A stretch of DNA of 64,000 nucleotides from a virus. Of the stretch, positions 37,014-42,732 are shown in pieces (the first letter of the stretch is position 1; every line of letters starts with the position of its first letter). The stretch spans positions 1 to 64,000 of the IMG/VR virus record IMGVR_UViG_3300021365_000008. One strand, 5' to 3'. Made by a program: the position numbers and the translations under genes. The notes below the pieces were generated by a model. The model ran no database searches and was not told the origin of the DNA. It saw only the letters and a program-made list of their open reading frames with translations.

Positions 37014-37322
37014 ATGGCACGTAATCGTTTAGCTGGTAAAGGCCGCTCGTATAAAAAGAGGGGCATGACTGCGAGAAGTATCGCAAAGAAAAAGAAGTAC
37101 GATGCTGAATATCAGAAGAAGCGATCCGCTGTTAAGAAACGCGTCCAGGCTAACAGAGCTAACCGACGCGCTGGTACTTATGGTAATGGTGACGGTAAGG
37201 ACGCCAGCCATAAGAAGAACGGCAAGATTGTAATGGAGAAAGCCTCCAAGAATCGTGCACGTAACGGCATGAAGAAAGGTCGTAAGCCTTCTCGTAAGCG
37301 CCGTAGTACAAAAAAGAAATAA
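37014..37322 (+). CDS. Very basic hypothetical protein (102 aa)
   Basis: 102 residues, nearly half Lys or Arg, starting MARNRLAGKGRSYKKRG and ending RKRRSTKKK. The middle has NRANRRAGTYGNGDGKDASH and NRARNGMKKG, a pattern I recall from uncharacterised basic proteins of marine phages. No globular domain is obvious; it may coat or condense nucleic acid or be a virion component. It is the only plus-strand gene between 18973 and 41293 and is divergent from the gene at 36960. The 44-aa protein at 20730-20864 has a similar composition but is not clearly related. Confidence 0.75.
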   Translation: MARNRLAGKGRSYKKRGMTARSIAKKKKYDAEYQKKRSAVKKRVQANRANRRAGTYGNGDGKDASHKKNGKIVMEKASKNRARNGMKKGRKPSRKRRSTKKK

Positions 37323-37492
37323 CCTACCGGGCGTTCAGACATCCCCTGCCTGCAAGCAATAGGAGCGTACTAAGCCTTTCAAACGGTTATTCCTCTGATG
37401 TAAATGTCTTACAAGTGTCGGTGACTTGCTGCTATGTAACAGTCCGGAGACAAGACAATGCTGATGGATAGTTGTAATGGGGAAAAGGAAAA

Positions 37493-37516
37493 GGGCCAGC
37501 TTTTACACTGGCCCTC
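37493..37516 (-). terminator. Intrinsic terminator, minus strand
   Basis: An eight-base stem, AGGGCCAG/CTGGCCCT, with an eight-base loop. On the minus strand it is followed by TTTTCCTTTTCCC, a U-rich tract. It lies about 200 bases past the stop of the gene at 37714-37956, so it would end the small-gene transcript or a transcript from within this gene-free region. Confidence 0.65.
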
Positions 37517-37668
37517 TAACCTAATTAACATCTGATGATGTACTGCAACATTGCTGACAGGCTGTTGCGGGCCTGGAACTGTAAACCACTACTATTGGAT
37601 ATGTACAAGTCGATACCCACATGTCTACTTGGTGCTATGTTTAACCCTTAATACTAACACTGGTGCTA

Positions 37669-37689
37669 ATATACAAAAGGTTTGTATAT
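37669..37689. repeat. Inverted repeat ATATACAAA-AGG-TTTGTATAT
   Basis: A perfect nine-base inverted repeat with a three-base spacer in the gene-free region, just beyond the 3' end of the gene at 37714. It could be an operator for a dimeric regulator or a short RNA hairpin. No U tract follows on either strand, so it is not a typical terminator. Confidence 0.5.
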
Positions 37690-37713
37690 ATCCAAGAAGC
37701 ATATGGATAAATG

Positions 37714-37956
37714 CTATGCGATTGATACGCAAACATCATATGCGACGTTTTTCTTGAATACCTCAACCGGCTCCGTCACAGTAAAGCGCTTCTCATCGTA
37801 GTTATGAGACTTGAGGTATTGTTTAGCCTCATTCTGAGCAGACCATGGTGTATGGCTGTAGAATGGGGTACGTGTGCGTCGTTCTTTGTTGATGACGACG
37901 ACTTTCCATGTATTATCTGATGCCCACTTTCCCGACGTCTTTGCATTTGCTCCCAT
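37714..37956 (-). CDS. Hypothetical protein (80 aa)
   Basis: 80 residues from the ATG at 37956, which overlaps the upstream stop as ATGA; an in-frame GTG just before it is less likely. The protein is basic and has a beta-strand/helix pattern (WKVVVINKERRTRTPFY, then AQNEAKQYLKSHNY). No family was recognised. It is the last of a chain of three overlapping small genes (38568 down to 37714). Confidence 0.5.
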   Translation of the reverse strand: MGANAKTSGKWASDNTWKVVVINKERRTRTPFYSHTPWSAQNEAKQYLKSHNYDEKRFTVTEPVEVFKKNVAYDVCVSIA

Positions 37957-38216
37957 CACTTATCGTTTTGTTGTTCATACTTGCGGTCGGCTTCTTCCAG
38001 ATAGCCTTCCTTTTCATTTGTAATATACAAATCGGAGTCTTCAAATGCTACGGACACTCCACCCAGATGCTGCAATTTGCTCTGGATGAAGTGTACGGTA
38101 TCGGATTCTAATGTATCCTGATCACAGCATTCGTGGTCGTCATATGTAACACATACAGTTAGGTACACCTCGCCGGAAAACTGAGGGTCAGTGGAGTCGT
38201 CGTGTGGATTACTCAT
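37956..38216 (-). CDS. Hypothetical acidic protein (86 aa)
   Basis: The ATG at 38216 (MSNPHDDSTDP) is chosen because it overlaps the previous stop by eight bases; the longer frame upstream lies inside the neighbour and looks like a shadow. The protein is acidic with a beta-rich centre (GEVYLTVCVTYDDHECCDQD), two Cys pairs and a helical tail EADRKYEQQNDK. Function unknown. Confidence 0.5.
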   Translation of the reverse strand: MSNPHDDSTDPQFSGEVYLTVCVTYDDHECCDQDTLESDTVHFIQSKLQHLGGVSVAFEDSDLYITNEKEGYLEEADRKYEQQNDK

Positions 38217-38568
38217 CGCGGTATGCATTGCCGAGTACAGCGTGGTAGTACTCCTGTTCGGTTTGACTGCGTTGCTTGTAGCAGATGTAAGCGCATATGG
38301 AAAGTGCAGCGATGACAGTGTTAAGCAATACACATACGGATACGAATAGGTAAGACTCACGATTGAGCAGAACACCGAGGCAGATATCTGCCATGATAAT
38401 GAGTATTAGTAAGCCGTAAACAAACCGCTCCTGTACTTCCTGTTTAGAGAGAGTAGCGGAAAGGTTGGTGATGTAAGTACGGAAGTTCTCTACTTCCTGT
38501 TCAGTCATAAGGTTAATGCGGTTAGGCAATTGTGTTATGTCGATGATGTCAATTGGGATGGTTCTCAT
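38209..38568 (-). CDS. Membrane protein with two predicted helices
   Basis: 119 residues. A helical charged N-terminus (1-47) is followed by two hydrophobic segments, about 49-68 and 72-97, separated by LNRESYL, and a cytoplasmic-type charged tail. The hairpin topology resembles small phage inner-membrane proteins, some of which act in superinfection exclusion or host membrane takeover. No family was recognised. Its start overlaps the end of the gene at 38565-38822 by four bases. Confidence 0.55.
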   Translation of the reverse strand: MRTIPIDIIDITQLPNRINLMTEQEVENFRTYITNLSATLSKQEVQERFVYGLLILIIMADICLGVLLNRESYLFVSVCVLLNTVIAALSICAYICYKQRSQTEQEYYHAVLGNAYRDE

Positions 38569-38822
38569 AATGTGGTAGATTTAAAGTCAAAGGATTTACC
38601 GCCGGTCTCAAAGTCGGGGTCGCAGAGATCGGGGCCAAAAGCTTGCTTGAGCCGGTCACTACCTATACCACCCTTTAGTAGGGAAGCGTTAGTAAAGATG
38701 TCAAGCATGTGAGAGAAGTGACCATGCTCGCCTTTGATTAAAGCGGTTCGCATGAGGTTGAGTTTATGTGCTGGATGCATTGAGAGTAACCAATTGTCAA
38801 TGCCGGTACTGATATGTTCCAT
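38565..38822 (-). CDS. Hypothetical protein (85 aa)
   Basis: 85 residues, helical in the first 50 (His/Leu-rich: HISTGIDNWLLSMHPAHKL), then a Gly-rich turn and a short acidic part ending FDFKSTTL. No family was recognised. A hairpin terminator lies just upstream at 38838-38865, so this gene starts a new small transcription unit with the membrane protein gene and its followers. Confidence 0.5.
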   Translation of the reverse strand: MEHISTGIDNWLLSMHPAHKLNLMRTALIKGEHGHFSHMLDIFTNASLLKGGIGSDRLKQAFGPDLCDPDFETGGKSFDFKSTTL

Positions 38823-38837
38823 GGCAAATGAAATTAA

Positions 38838-38865
38838 AAAGGGCTACCGGAAATGATAGCCCTTT
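38838..38865. terminator. Bidirectional hairpin terminator
   Basis: A nine-base stem, AAAGGGCTA/TAGCCCTTT, with a ten-base loop. On the minus strand it sits just past the stop of the 41-aa lipoprotein gene and is followed by a T-rich tract (TTTTTAATTTC including the stem end). T-rich sequence also follows on the plus strand. Confidence 0.65.
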
Positions 38866-38871
38866 AATTAT

Positions 38872-38997
38872 TTAGTGATAAGCAGGACAGGTAGAGCCGT
38901 GCTTGTGGTATGCTTGCGTACTGTAAGAAGATGCGCAAGAGGTCATGAATACTGCAAGAGCGAGTATTGCAAAGTAATAGATGGAATACTTTTTCAT
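38872..38997 (-). CDS. Tiny lipoprotein (41 aa)
   Basis: Starts MKKYSIYYFAILALAVFMTS and then Cys21, so it has a lysine n-region, a hydrophobic core and a lipobox-like end (FMTSC). The mature part of only 20 residues is rich in Ser, Tyr and His and ends GSTCPAYH. It should be lipid-anchored at the envelope surface. Short phage lipoproteins of this kind can block adsorption of further phages, but function here is unknown. An identical 11-base leader element occurs before this gene and before the next lipoprotein gene. Confidence 0.7.
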   Translation of the reverse strand: MKKYSIYYFAILALAVFMTSCASSYSTQAYHKHGSTCPAYH

Positions 38998-39007
38998 CAG
39001 ATGAAGG

Positions 39008-39018
39008 TGTTTAGGTTA
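39008..39018 (-). promoter_or_regulatory. Leader element TGTTTAGGTTA (minus: TAACCTAAACA)
   Basis: Eleven bases located 11 bases upstream of the ATG of the 41-aa lipoprotein gene and repeated exactly before the gene at 39025-39270. The core TAACCT recurs before other small minus-strand genes. It could be part of an early phage promoter or a translation signal. Confidence 0.45.
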
Positions 39019-39024
39019 AAAAGG

Positions 39025-39270
39025 TTACCACTGCGCGTCTGCACAGAATGTATCGAAAAAGGACAAGTCGGGTGTCTCCTCTAAGTAGAAGGTATCACGT
39101 ACACCAGAACAATCGTTGACTGCTGCTACCCAGTTAAGAGTACAAGAGTAGTAGTAACCACGGACAGATCCGCAGTTACATGAGTCATCAATTGTATTAG
39201 GCACGATTACTTCTTTGGTACAAGAAGAAAGAGAAGCAGTTACGACTGCAAGTATGAATAGATATTTCAT
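39025..39270 (-). CDS. Small Cys-rich lipoprotein (81 aa)
   Basis: Starts MKYLFILAVVTASLSSC with a lipobox (SLSSC, Cys17), predicting signal-peptidase-II cleavage and lipid anchoring. The mature part has several cysteines (CNCG, SC, DC, FC) and aromatic residues, so it is probably disulfide-bonded outside the cytoplasm. No family was recognised. It may alter the host surface after infection, for example in superinfection exclusion; that is inference from type and context. Confidence 0.75.
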   Translation of the reverse strand: MKYLFILAVVTASLSSCTKEVIVPNTIDDSCNCGSVRGYYYSCTLNWVAAVNDCSGVRDTFYLEETPDLSFFDTFCADAQW

Positions 39271-39279
39271 TGTACAAGA

Positions 39280-39290
39280 TGTTTAGGTTA
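39280..39290 (-). promoter_or_regulatory. Leader element TGTTTAGGTTA, second copy
   Basis: Identical to the copy at 39008-39018 and ten bases upstream of the ATG of the 81-aa lipoprotein gene. Two exact copies at almost the same spacing are unlikely to be chance in short spacers. Confidence 0.45.
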
Positions 39291-39680
39291 TTGTTCAAGA
39301 ACAGGACAAACGCCGGACTCAGTTTGCTCACAGCAGTCTTCGTCGTACGCATTGTAGCAGATGCATTGAGATGCAGGTTCGGTACAAGCTGGTTCGCTAC
39401 TATTAGATGACAGCTTACACAGCTGTTCATACTCTTTGATGAGCATACGAGTTAGATTCTTGCGGTTGATGTAATCATCCATGTCTCCGCATTCCATGGT
39501 AGACTGCATAGACTCAAGAATCATGATGAGCTTGGCTTCTTTGCCAATGAGTGATTGTCTCTTTGTAGTAGACTTGGTTGTGTCTACATCGTAGTCAACT
39601 TCTTTTATGTAGTCGTTGATTGCTATTATTTCGGATTGTACGTCACTGATGAGTGACTGGGTGTAGTGTAAGTTCCACAT
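39288..39680 (-). CDS. Hypothetical protein with Cys-rich tail (130 aa)
   Basis: 130 residues. Residues 1-90 are helical and charged, with a probable coiled coil (SDVQSEIIAINDYIKEVDYD, then LIGKEAKLIMILESM). The last 40 residues hold eight cysteines in pairs (CICY, DCCEQ, GVCPV). There is no signal peptide, so the cysteines may bind metal. A leader TATATGAGGTAAAA (39691-39704) resembles the lipoprotein leaders at the same distance. Function unknown. Confidence 0.5.
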   Translation of the reverse strand: MWNLHYTQSLISDVQSEIIAINDYIKEVDYDVDTTKSTTKRQSLIGKEAKLIMILESMQSTMECGDMDDYINRKNLTRMLIKEYEQLCKLSSNSSEPACTEPASQCICYNAYDEDCCEQTESGVCPVLEQ

Positions 39681-39869
39681 GTCAATTAGGTATATGAGGT
39701 AAAAAGAAAGAGCAGTTTATATCTCATGCTCAGGAGAATGCCTTAGCCTATTTGACTAATGACATCTTGGATACAATGGATGCCTCCATCATAGCCGTCT
39801 GCGTAGTATGTAAGTTCGTTCATACTGTTGAGGTTGTAAGGCAGAATTATGTAGCCTGCCTATTTGCTA
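39681..39869 (-). other. Spacer with a possible 26-codon frame
   Basis: 189 bases with no clear gene. One minus-strand frame, 39823-39743, encodes 26 residues (MNELTYYADGYDGGIHCIQD and on). TGTTGAGGTTG at 39826-39836 resembles the leader element but is only three bases from that ATG, so either the frame is not real or the element is a promoter rather than a translation signal. Confidence 0.25.
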
Positions 39870-40340
39870 CTAGTCGATTGGTACTTCTATGCTTTCGCCA
39901 AGAAGCGGTTCGCACTTAACGGTAGACAGGTGTCTGCCTTCAGCGCTGTATACATGGCGGATGAAAAATCCATCAGCATCCGGATCATCATCTACCACAT
40001 AAACCTTCTCACTAGGCTTAGGAGGATTAGTATAGTGAGACAATAGAGGAGGAGGCATAATAGAATAGATGTAGTCAGACTCAGGGTCATCTATGTCACT
40101 CCATAAGCCTTCAGCTTCCAGTAAGGAATTAGATTCATCACGTACTTGCTTCTCTAGTGAATCAATCCACGTATGAAGCTCAGTCAATGTCTTGCCAGTA
40201 AGCTCAACAGATTGCTTGCTTAGGTAGTGTGCTACATCCTGTGCAAACTTCAGTTGTGTAGTAAGAAGGTTAAGCATGCCTTCATTAGGACGCATAAGTT
40301 CTTTGTCAGATATATGCGTGGGTTGAGGTAGGTTGTTCAT
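39870..40340 (-). CDS. Hypothetical protein (156 aa)
   Basis: Two adjacent ATG codons; the second (40340) gives 156 residues and sets the AACC leader about 14 bases away. The N-terminal 90 residues are helical (LNLLTTQLKFAQDVAHYL and a Glu-rich helix). The C-terminal part is beta-rich, with Pro-rich linkers (PPPLLSHYTNPPKPSE) and an acidic loop VDDDPDADG. No family was recognised. Confidence 0.5.
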   Translation of the reverse strand: MNNLPQPTHISDKELMRPNEGMLNLLTTQLKFAQDVAHYLSKQSVELTGKTLTELHTWIDSLEKQVRDESNSLLEAEGLWSDIDDPESDYIYSIMPPPLLSHYTNPPKPSEKVYVVDDDPDADGFFIRHVYSAEGRHLSTVKCEPLLGESIEVPID

Positions 40341-40530
40341 CATGTTAATATGTTGGTTATGGTGGAAAAGGTTATAGTCTGTTATGCAGGTAATATTCGC
40401 AGATGAAATACAGGCTGATTTATTGCGTGAGATGCCTGGTGCACGTAATCGTATGCACGTGGCCGATTCTTAGTCAGAGTGGGGACACAAAGGGCAGTGG
40501 CAGTGATGATAGTGATTTAAGAAAAGGGCA
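40341..40530. other. Spacer without a supported gene
   Basis: A plus-strand frame of 29 codons (40384-40473) is open, but nothing supports it. On the minus strand ATAACCAACAT (40350-40360) resembles the leader element of the gene at 40340. No hairpin was seen. Confidence 0.3.
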
Positions 40531-40707
40531 CTAGGCCCCTTCTGCTTCTTGCAATAGCGTGTCAGTAACTTCGAGGTATTCGACTAGTGTCATACCTGTC
40601 AGCTCTGTGCAGTATTGCGAGAGTTTCACGTAAACCGCTTTGTGTTGCTTGACTAAGTTGTCAATGCGTACGCGGTCAAGTTGCTGGATGATATCTGCTT
40701 GTGCCAT
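40531..40707 (-). CDS. Small helical hypothetical protein (58 aa)
   Basis: An open frame from the ATG at 40707 to a TAG at 40531 encodes 58 residues, beginning MAQADIIQQLDRVRIDNLVK and ending LLQEAEGA. It reads as two amphipathic helices with evenly spread Leu/Val and charged residues, like a small dimer or adaptor. It resembles the segment LSKQSVELTGKTLTEL of the 156-aa neighbour (here LSQYCTELTGMTLVEY), which hints at a shared domain or a duplication. Function unknown. Confidence 0.55.
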   Translation of the reverse strand: MAQADIIQQLDRVRIDNLVKQHKAVYVKLSQYCTELTGMTLVEYLEVTDTLLQEAEGA

Positions 40708-40749
40708 ATGTGTGGGATTGAGTTTCGTGTTGGAACCTACTTAGTATAA

Positions 40750-40771
40750 AGGGGCGACCGAAGCCGCCCCC
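40750..40771 (-). terminator. Intrinsic terminator with TTCG tetraloop
   Basis: On the minus strand the stem GGGGCGGC/GTCGCCCC (one G-T pair) closes a TTCG loop and is followed by TTTATACTAA. It starts six bases after the stop of the gene at 40777-41118 and should end that transcript. Confidence 0.8.
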
Positions 40772-40776
40772 TTACA

Positions 40777-41118
40777 TCAACGCCGGGTAGGTACGATGCC
40801 GTACAAGGGCTTAGGAGCCTCTTCAGGGTTCGAAGGCTTGGTCATCTTAGGTGAGCCATCCGCCTCGTACATCTGCTGAAGCTCGTGACCCTCCAGAGTC
40901 ACCGCATGTTGGGTGCAGAACTGGTTGTATTCCATAGCACCACTAGCCCGGACATCCACCCAGAAGGTGTAGTCTTTGGGCAGGTCCGTAAGAAAGGCTT
41001 GCTGCGGAGGATAGACCGCAACAAGCTTGGAGCCGTTAGTAGTGTAGGCGTCGATAGCCTGGAACACCAGCGTGCCTTTTTCGCCACGCTGCATCGGGAA
41101 GAGAACTAGTTTGTTCAT
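40777..41118 (-). CDS. Hypothetical protein (113 aa), single-gene unit
   Basis: 113 residues: beta-rich core (LVLFPMQRGEKGTLVFQAID, then KLVAVYPPQQAFL), a helical middle and a disordered Pro-rich end (PSNPEEAPKPLYGIVPTRR). Codon use is more GC-rich than its neighbours, for example many GCC, CTC and AAG codons. It is the first minus-strand gene left of the divergent region and is closed by a strong TTCG-loop terminator, so it is transcribed alone and perhaps strongly. Family unknown. Confidence 0.55.
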   Translation of the reverse strand: MNKLVLFPMQRGEKGTLVFQAIDAYTTNGSKLVAVYPPQQAFLTDLPKDYTFWVDVRASGAMEYNQFCTQHAVTLEGHELQQMYEADGSPKMTKPSNPEEAPKPLYGIVPTRR

Positions 41119-41293
41119 GATGTTAAGTAGGTTTACGTGTTGCAGCAGGCATTATTGCCAACTGCTCGCAGCTGATTTCTCGTTGTAGTGGGGGTATGTC
41201 GGACCGGTGTCGAAGTGGGGGAGGTTAAAAAGGGGTGGTCAACGAATGCATACCGATGGGGGGTATATAAAATTTTATGGGTTAAATTTGTAA
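41119..41293. promoter_or_regulatory. Divergent control region between accessory and morphogenesis blocks
   Basis: 175 bases between divergent genes. It holds four plus-strand G runs (41190-41194, 41217-41221, 41232-41235, 41258-41263), with AGTGGGGG repeated at 41188 and 41215, followed by an AT-rich stretch. TAGGTTTA at 41128-41135 may be the minus-strand leader element. TAAATTTG at 41283-41290 matches the Bacteroidota -7 box but has no matching -33 box. Late promoters, a packaging site or an origin are possible; none is proven. Confidence 0.45.
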
Positions 41294-41431
41294 GTGACTA
41301 GTACTGAGAGATATTCTTTAAAGTCTGACGAGCGTTATTTGCATGTACGATATCATTTACCGGTTGGAGATGTTGTTGTTATCTATACGCTGTCAGGTGT
41401 GTTTTTAACTTCAGAAATATTAAAGCGATGA
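41294..41431 (+). CDS. Small hypothetical protein (45 aa, GTG start)
   Basis: A frame from GTG at 41294 (the codon before it is TAA) to a TGA at 41429-41431, which overlaps the next ATG as ATGA. It encodes 45 residues, starting MTSTERYSLKSDERYLHV when read with Met at GTG, then a beta-rich stretch (VGDVVVIYTLSGVFL). The coupling to the next gene supports it. The GTG start and short length keep confidence moderate. Confidence 0.45.
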   Translation: MTSTERYSLKSDERYLHVRYHLPVGDVVVIYTLSGVFLTSEILKR

Positions 41432-41703
41432 GTAAGTATTACAGTGATCCTTCTGTGCGCAAGCGTATAGATAGTTTGTTAGAGATTAACGCACGTATTC
41501 AGTCTAACTTAGGGACTAGGGGTGCGTATGATGTTGGTTCTACTTCTATAGCTGACCAGATGTGGATTCAGTTTCTTGTAGAGATTCGGCAGTTAGATGC
41601 GGAGTTTTATAGTATTGTAGCTACTTCGGTGGAGAAAGAGATGGTGAGTAAGAAAATCTATAATAAGTATCGTTTCCGTCAGGAACGTAGTGCTCATGTA
41701 TAA
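41428..41703 (+). CDS. Hypothetical protein (91 aa)
   Basis: 91 residues, largely helical and charged (RKRIDSLLEINARIQSNLG, then DQMWIQFLVEIRQLDAEFY), with a basic C-terminus. No family was recognised. It opens the morphogenesis block and is followed, after 30 bases, by the Acb2/Tad1-like gene. Confidence 0.55.
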   Translation: MSKYYSDPSVRKRIDSLLEINARIQSNLGTRGAYDVGSTSIADQMWIQFLVEIRQLDAEFYSIVATSVEKEMVSKKIYNKYRFRQERSAHV

Positions 41704-41718
41704 TTTTCTTATATTTCG

Positions 41719-41733
41719 GGTAAATATTTTACC
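41719..41733 (+). repeat. Inverted repeat GGTAAA-TAT-TTTACC at a start codon
   Basis: A six-base perfect inverted repeat with a three-base loop that ends at the base before the ATG of the gene at 41734. As RNA it could form a hairpin at the start codon; as DNA it could be an operator. Confidence 0.4.
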
Positions 41734-42042
41734 ATGGAAATTGTCAAGCCAGGGATAGAGTATCGGTTGCACAGCTTTAAGTCGGAGACAGAATACCAGA
41801 CAGTTCGTTTTACGGAGAAGACGCCTGCTGGATTTAATCCTGGTACTACGAATGAGGAGGTGGTGTCGATGCTTATCGACCGATTATATGCACTACAGAC
41901 GAAGAACTTTTCTGTAGAGAATCAATGTTGCATCATTATGCTGAAGAACGTTCGAACGCTGTTCAAGAAGCGGTTGAATCGTAAGATAGATAGAGTAAAC
42001 AAATACCAAGAGCAGAATGCAGTTGGAGATCAAAACAAGTGA
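41734..42042 (+). CDS. Acb2/Tad1-like hairpin-domain protein (putative cyclic-nucleotide sponge)
   Basis: 102 residues. The run TVRFTEKTP, then PGTTNEEVVSMLIDRLYALQ, KNFSVEN and a helix ending in RLNRKIDRV follows the pattern of small phage proteins in the Acb2/Tad1 hairpin group. Some of those bind cyclic oligonucleotide signals and so block CBASS or Thoeris defence. The group's usual RxxRGVEGxH end is poorly kept here, so ligand binding is uncertain. Many homologues with unknown roles also exist. The gene lies at the head of the morphogenesis block and overlaps the next gene by 26 bases. Confidence 0.5.
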   Translation: MEIVKPGIEYRLHSFKSETEYQTVRFTEKTPAGFNPGTTNEEVVSMLIDRLYALQTKNFSVENQCCIIMLKNVRTLFKKRLNRKIDRVNKYQEQNAVGDQNK

Positions 42043-42364
42043 AAAAAGTTTTCATCGCCATTATTTAGAATTATTGAATGGTATCTTGAAGCTGACTCCA
42101 AGGGAGCTGGATACGTTGTTGCAGTTTCTGCAGCACGACCCAGAAGTAGCTTGTAGTATGAAGGCGCGTAAGGTTGTAGCAGACGCTATGAACTTTAAAA
42201 ATGTATCAGTGCTGAATAACTACGTCAAGAGCCTAAAGGATAAGAAAGTAATTTACAAAGACAAAGCAGGGGTCTACCGGTACAATGATATTGTCAAACC
42301 TAGCGCTAGTCTTGAGCAACTTACCTTCAAATTCATCGTCGAAGAAACCGCTTTTCAAACTTGA
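42017..42364 (+). CDS. Winged-helix-like DNA-binding protein (putative)
   Basis: 115 residues. LTPRELDTLLQFLQ (29-42), KARKVVADAMN (53-63) and SVLNNYVKSLKDKKVIYKD (68-86) have the spacing of a winged-helix domain with recognition helix and wing. No enzymatic motif is present. It may regulate late genes or act in packaging, since HU/IHF-like and terminase genes follow. It overlaps the next frame by 80 bases. Confidence 0.5.
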   Translation: MQLEIKTSEKSFHRHYLELLNGILKLTPRELDTLLQFLQHDPEVACSMKARKVVADAMNFKNVSVLNNYVKSLKDKKVIYKDKAGVYRYNDIVKPSASLEQLTFKFIVEETAFQT

Positions 42365-42506
42365 ATACGAGATTGAATCGCTTGACGTGCTGTTTGCTTT
42401 CGAGTATCGCATGGCAGTCGAGCTTGAAGATCAAGACGTAGAGTATGAAACCGAGATTAGTATTGACACAGCTACGTACCACATCACATATTTTGTATAT
42501 GCCTAG
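42285..42506 (+). CDS. Hypothetical acidic protein (73 aa)
   Basis: 73 residues with the ATG at 42285 inside the previous gene. The first 24 residues are Ser/Leu-rich and coincide with the 80-base overlap; the part from LFKLEYEIESLDVLFAFEYR onward is acidic and beta-rich and looks more like a true protein, so a later start is possible. Its stop overlaps the HU/IHF-like start by eight bases (ATGCCTAG). Function unknown. Confidence 0.45.
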   Translation: MILSNLALVLSNLPSNSSSKKPLFKLEYEIESLDVLFAFEYRMAVELEDQDVEYETEISIDTATYHITYFVYA

Positions 42507-42732
42507 AGTCAACAAACTTAAGCAGGAGATTATTAAAGAGATTCTTGAAGAGGACGGGGGTAGCTATGACGAGGTGAACGCAGTTGTAGAAAGCCAGTTT
42601 GCTTTTTTAAAACGAGAGATGGAGCACGGCGCTTTTAGTACTATACGCCTACCCTATTTTGGGAAGTTCTATGTGAAACCGGGACGATTATCACGTTTGA
42701 ACCATGCGGTTATTTCGAGAGGAGAACTTTAA
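42499..42732 (+). CDS. HU/IHF-like DNA-binding protein
   Basis: 77 residues from the ATG at 42499, which overlaps the previous stop by eight bases; the longer frame upstream is a shadow of the neighbour. NKLKQEIIKEILEEDGG and a second helix (VNAVVESQFAFLKREME) are followed by IRLPYFGKFYVKPGRL, matching the beta-strand entry of the HU/IHF fold (the I/V-R-L-P-x-F-G-K-F signature). IHF-like proteins next to terminase and portal are a hallmark of crAss-like phages. The DNA-binding arm is short, so it may be structural rather than a classical bending protein. Confidence 0.7.
   Translation: MPRVNKLKQEIIKEILEEDGGSYDEVNAVVESQFAFLKREMEHGAFSTIRLPYFGKFYVKPGRLSRLNHAVISRGEL

Larger units (their letters stand above)
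37323..37713. other. Gene-free region with structured elements
   Basis: About 390 bases with no convincing protein gene. It holds a terminator-type hairpin (37493-37516), a direct repeat TGGTGCTA at 37630-37637 and 37661-37668 flanking CCCTTAATACT (37645-37655), and a nine-base inverted repeat with a three-base spacer (37669-37689). The stretch 37323-37490 is less AT-rich than typical spacers here and shows no clear feature. A small RNA or a control region is possible. Confidence 0.5.

Noticed and set aside
40384-40473. 29-codon plus-strand frame
   Set aside because: Opposite to all neighbours, no overlap or leader element, and no recognisable sequence.
41283-41290. TAAATTTG as a Bacteroidota promoter; also TATATTTG at 20868 and TACTTTTG at 47547
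   Set aside because: Each fits the -7 box, but they stand 3-5 bases from start codons and lack a -33 TTG at the proper distance, so they may be chance in AT-rich spacers.
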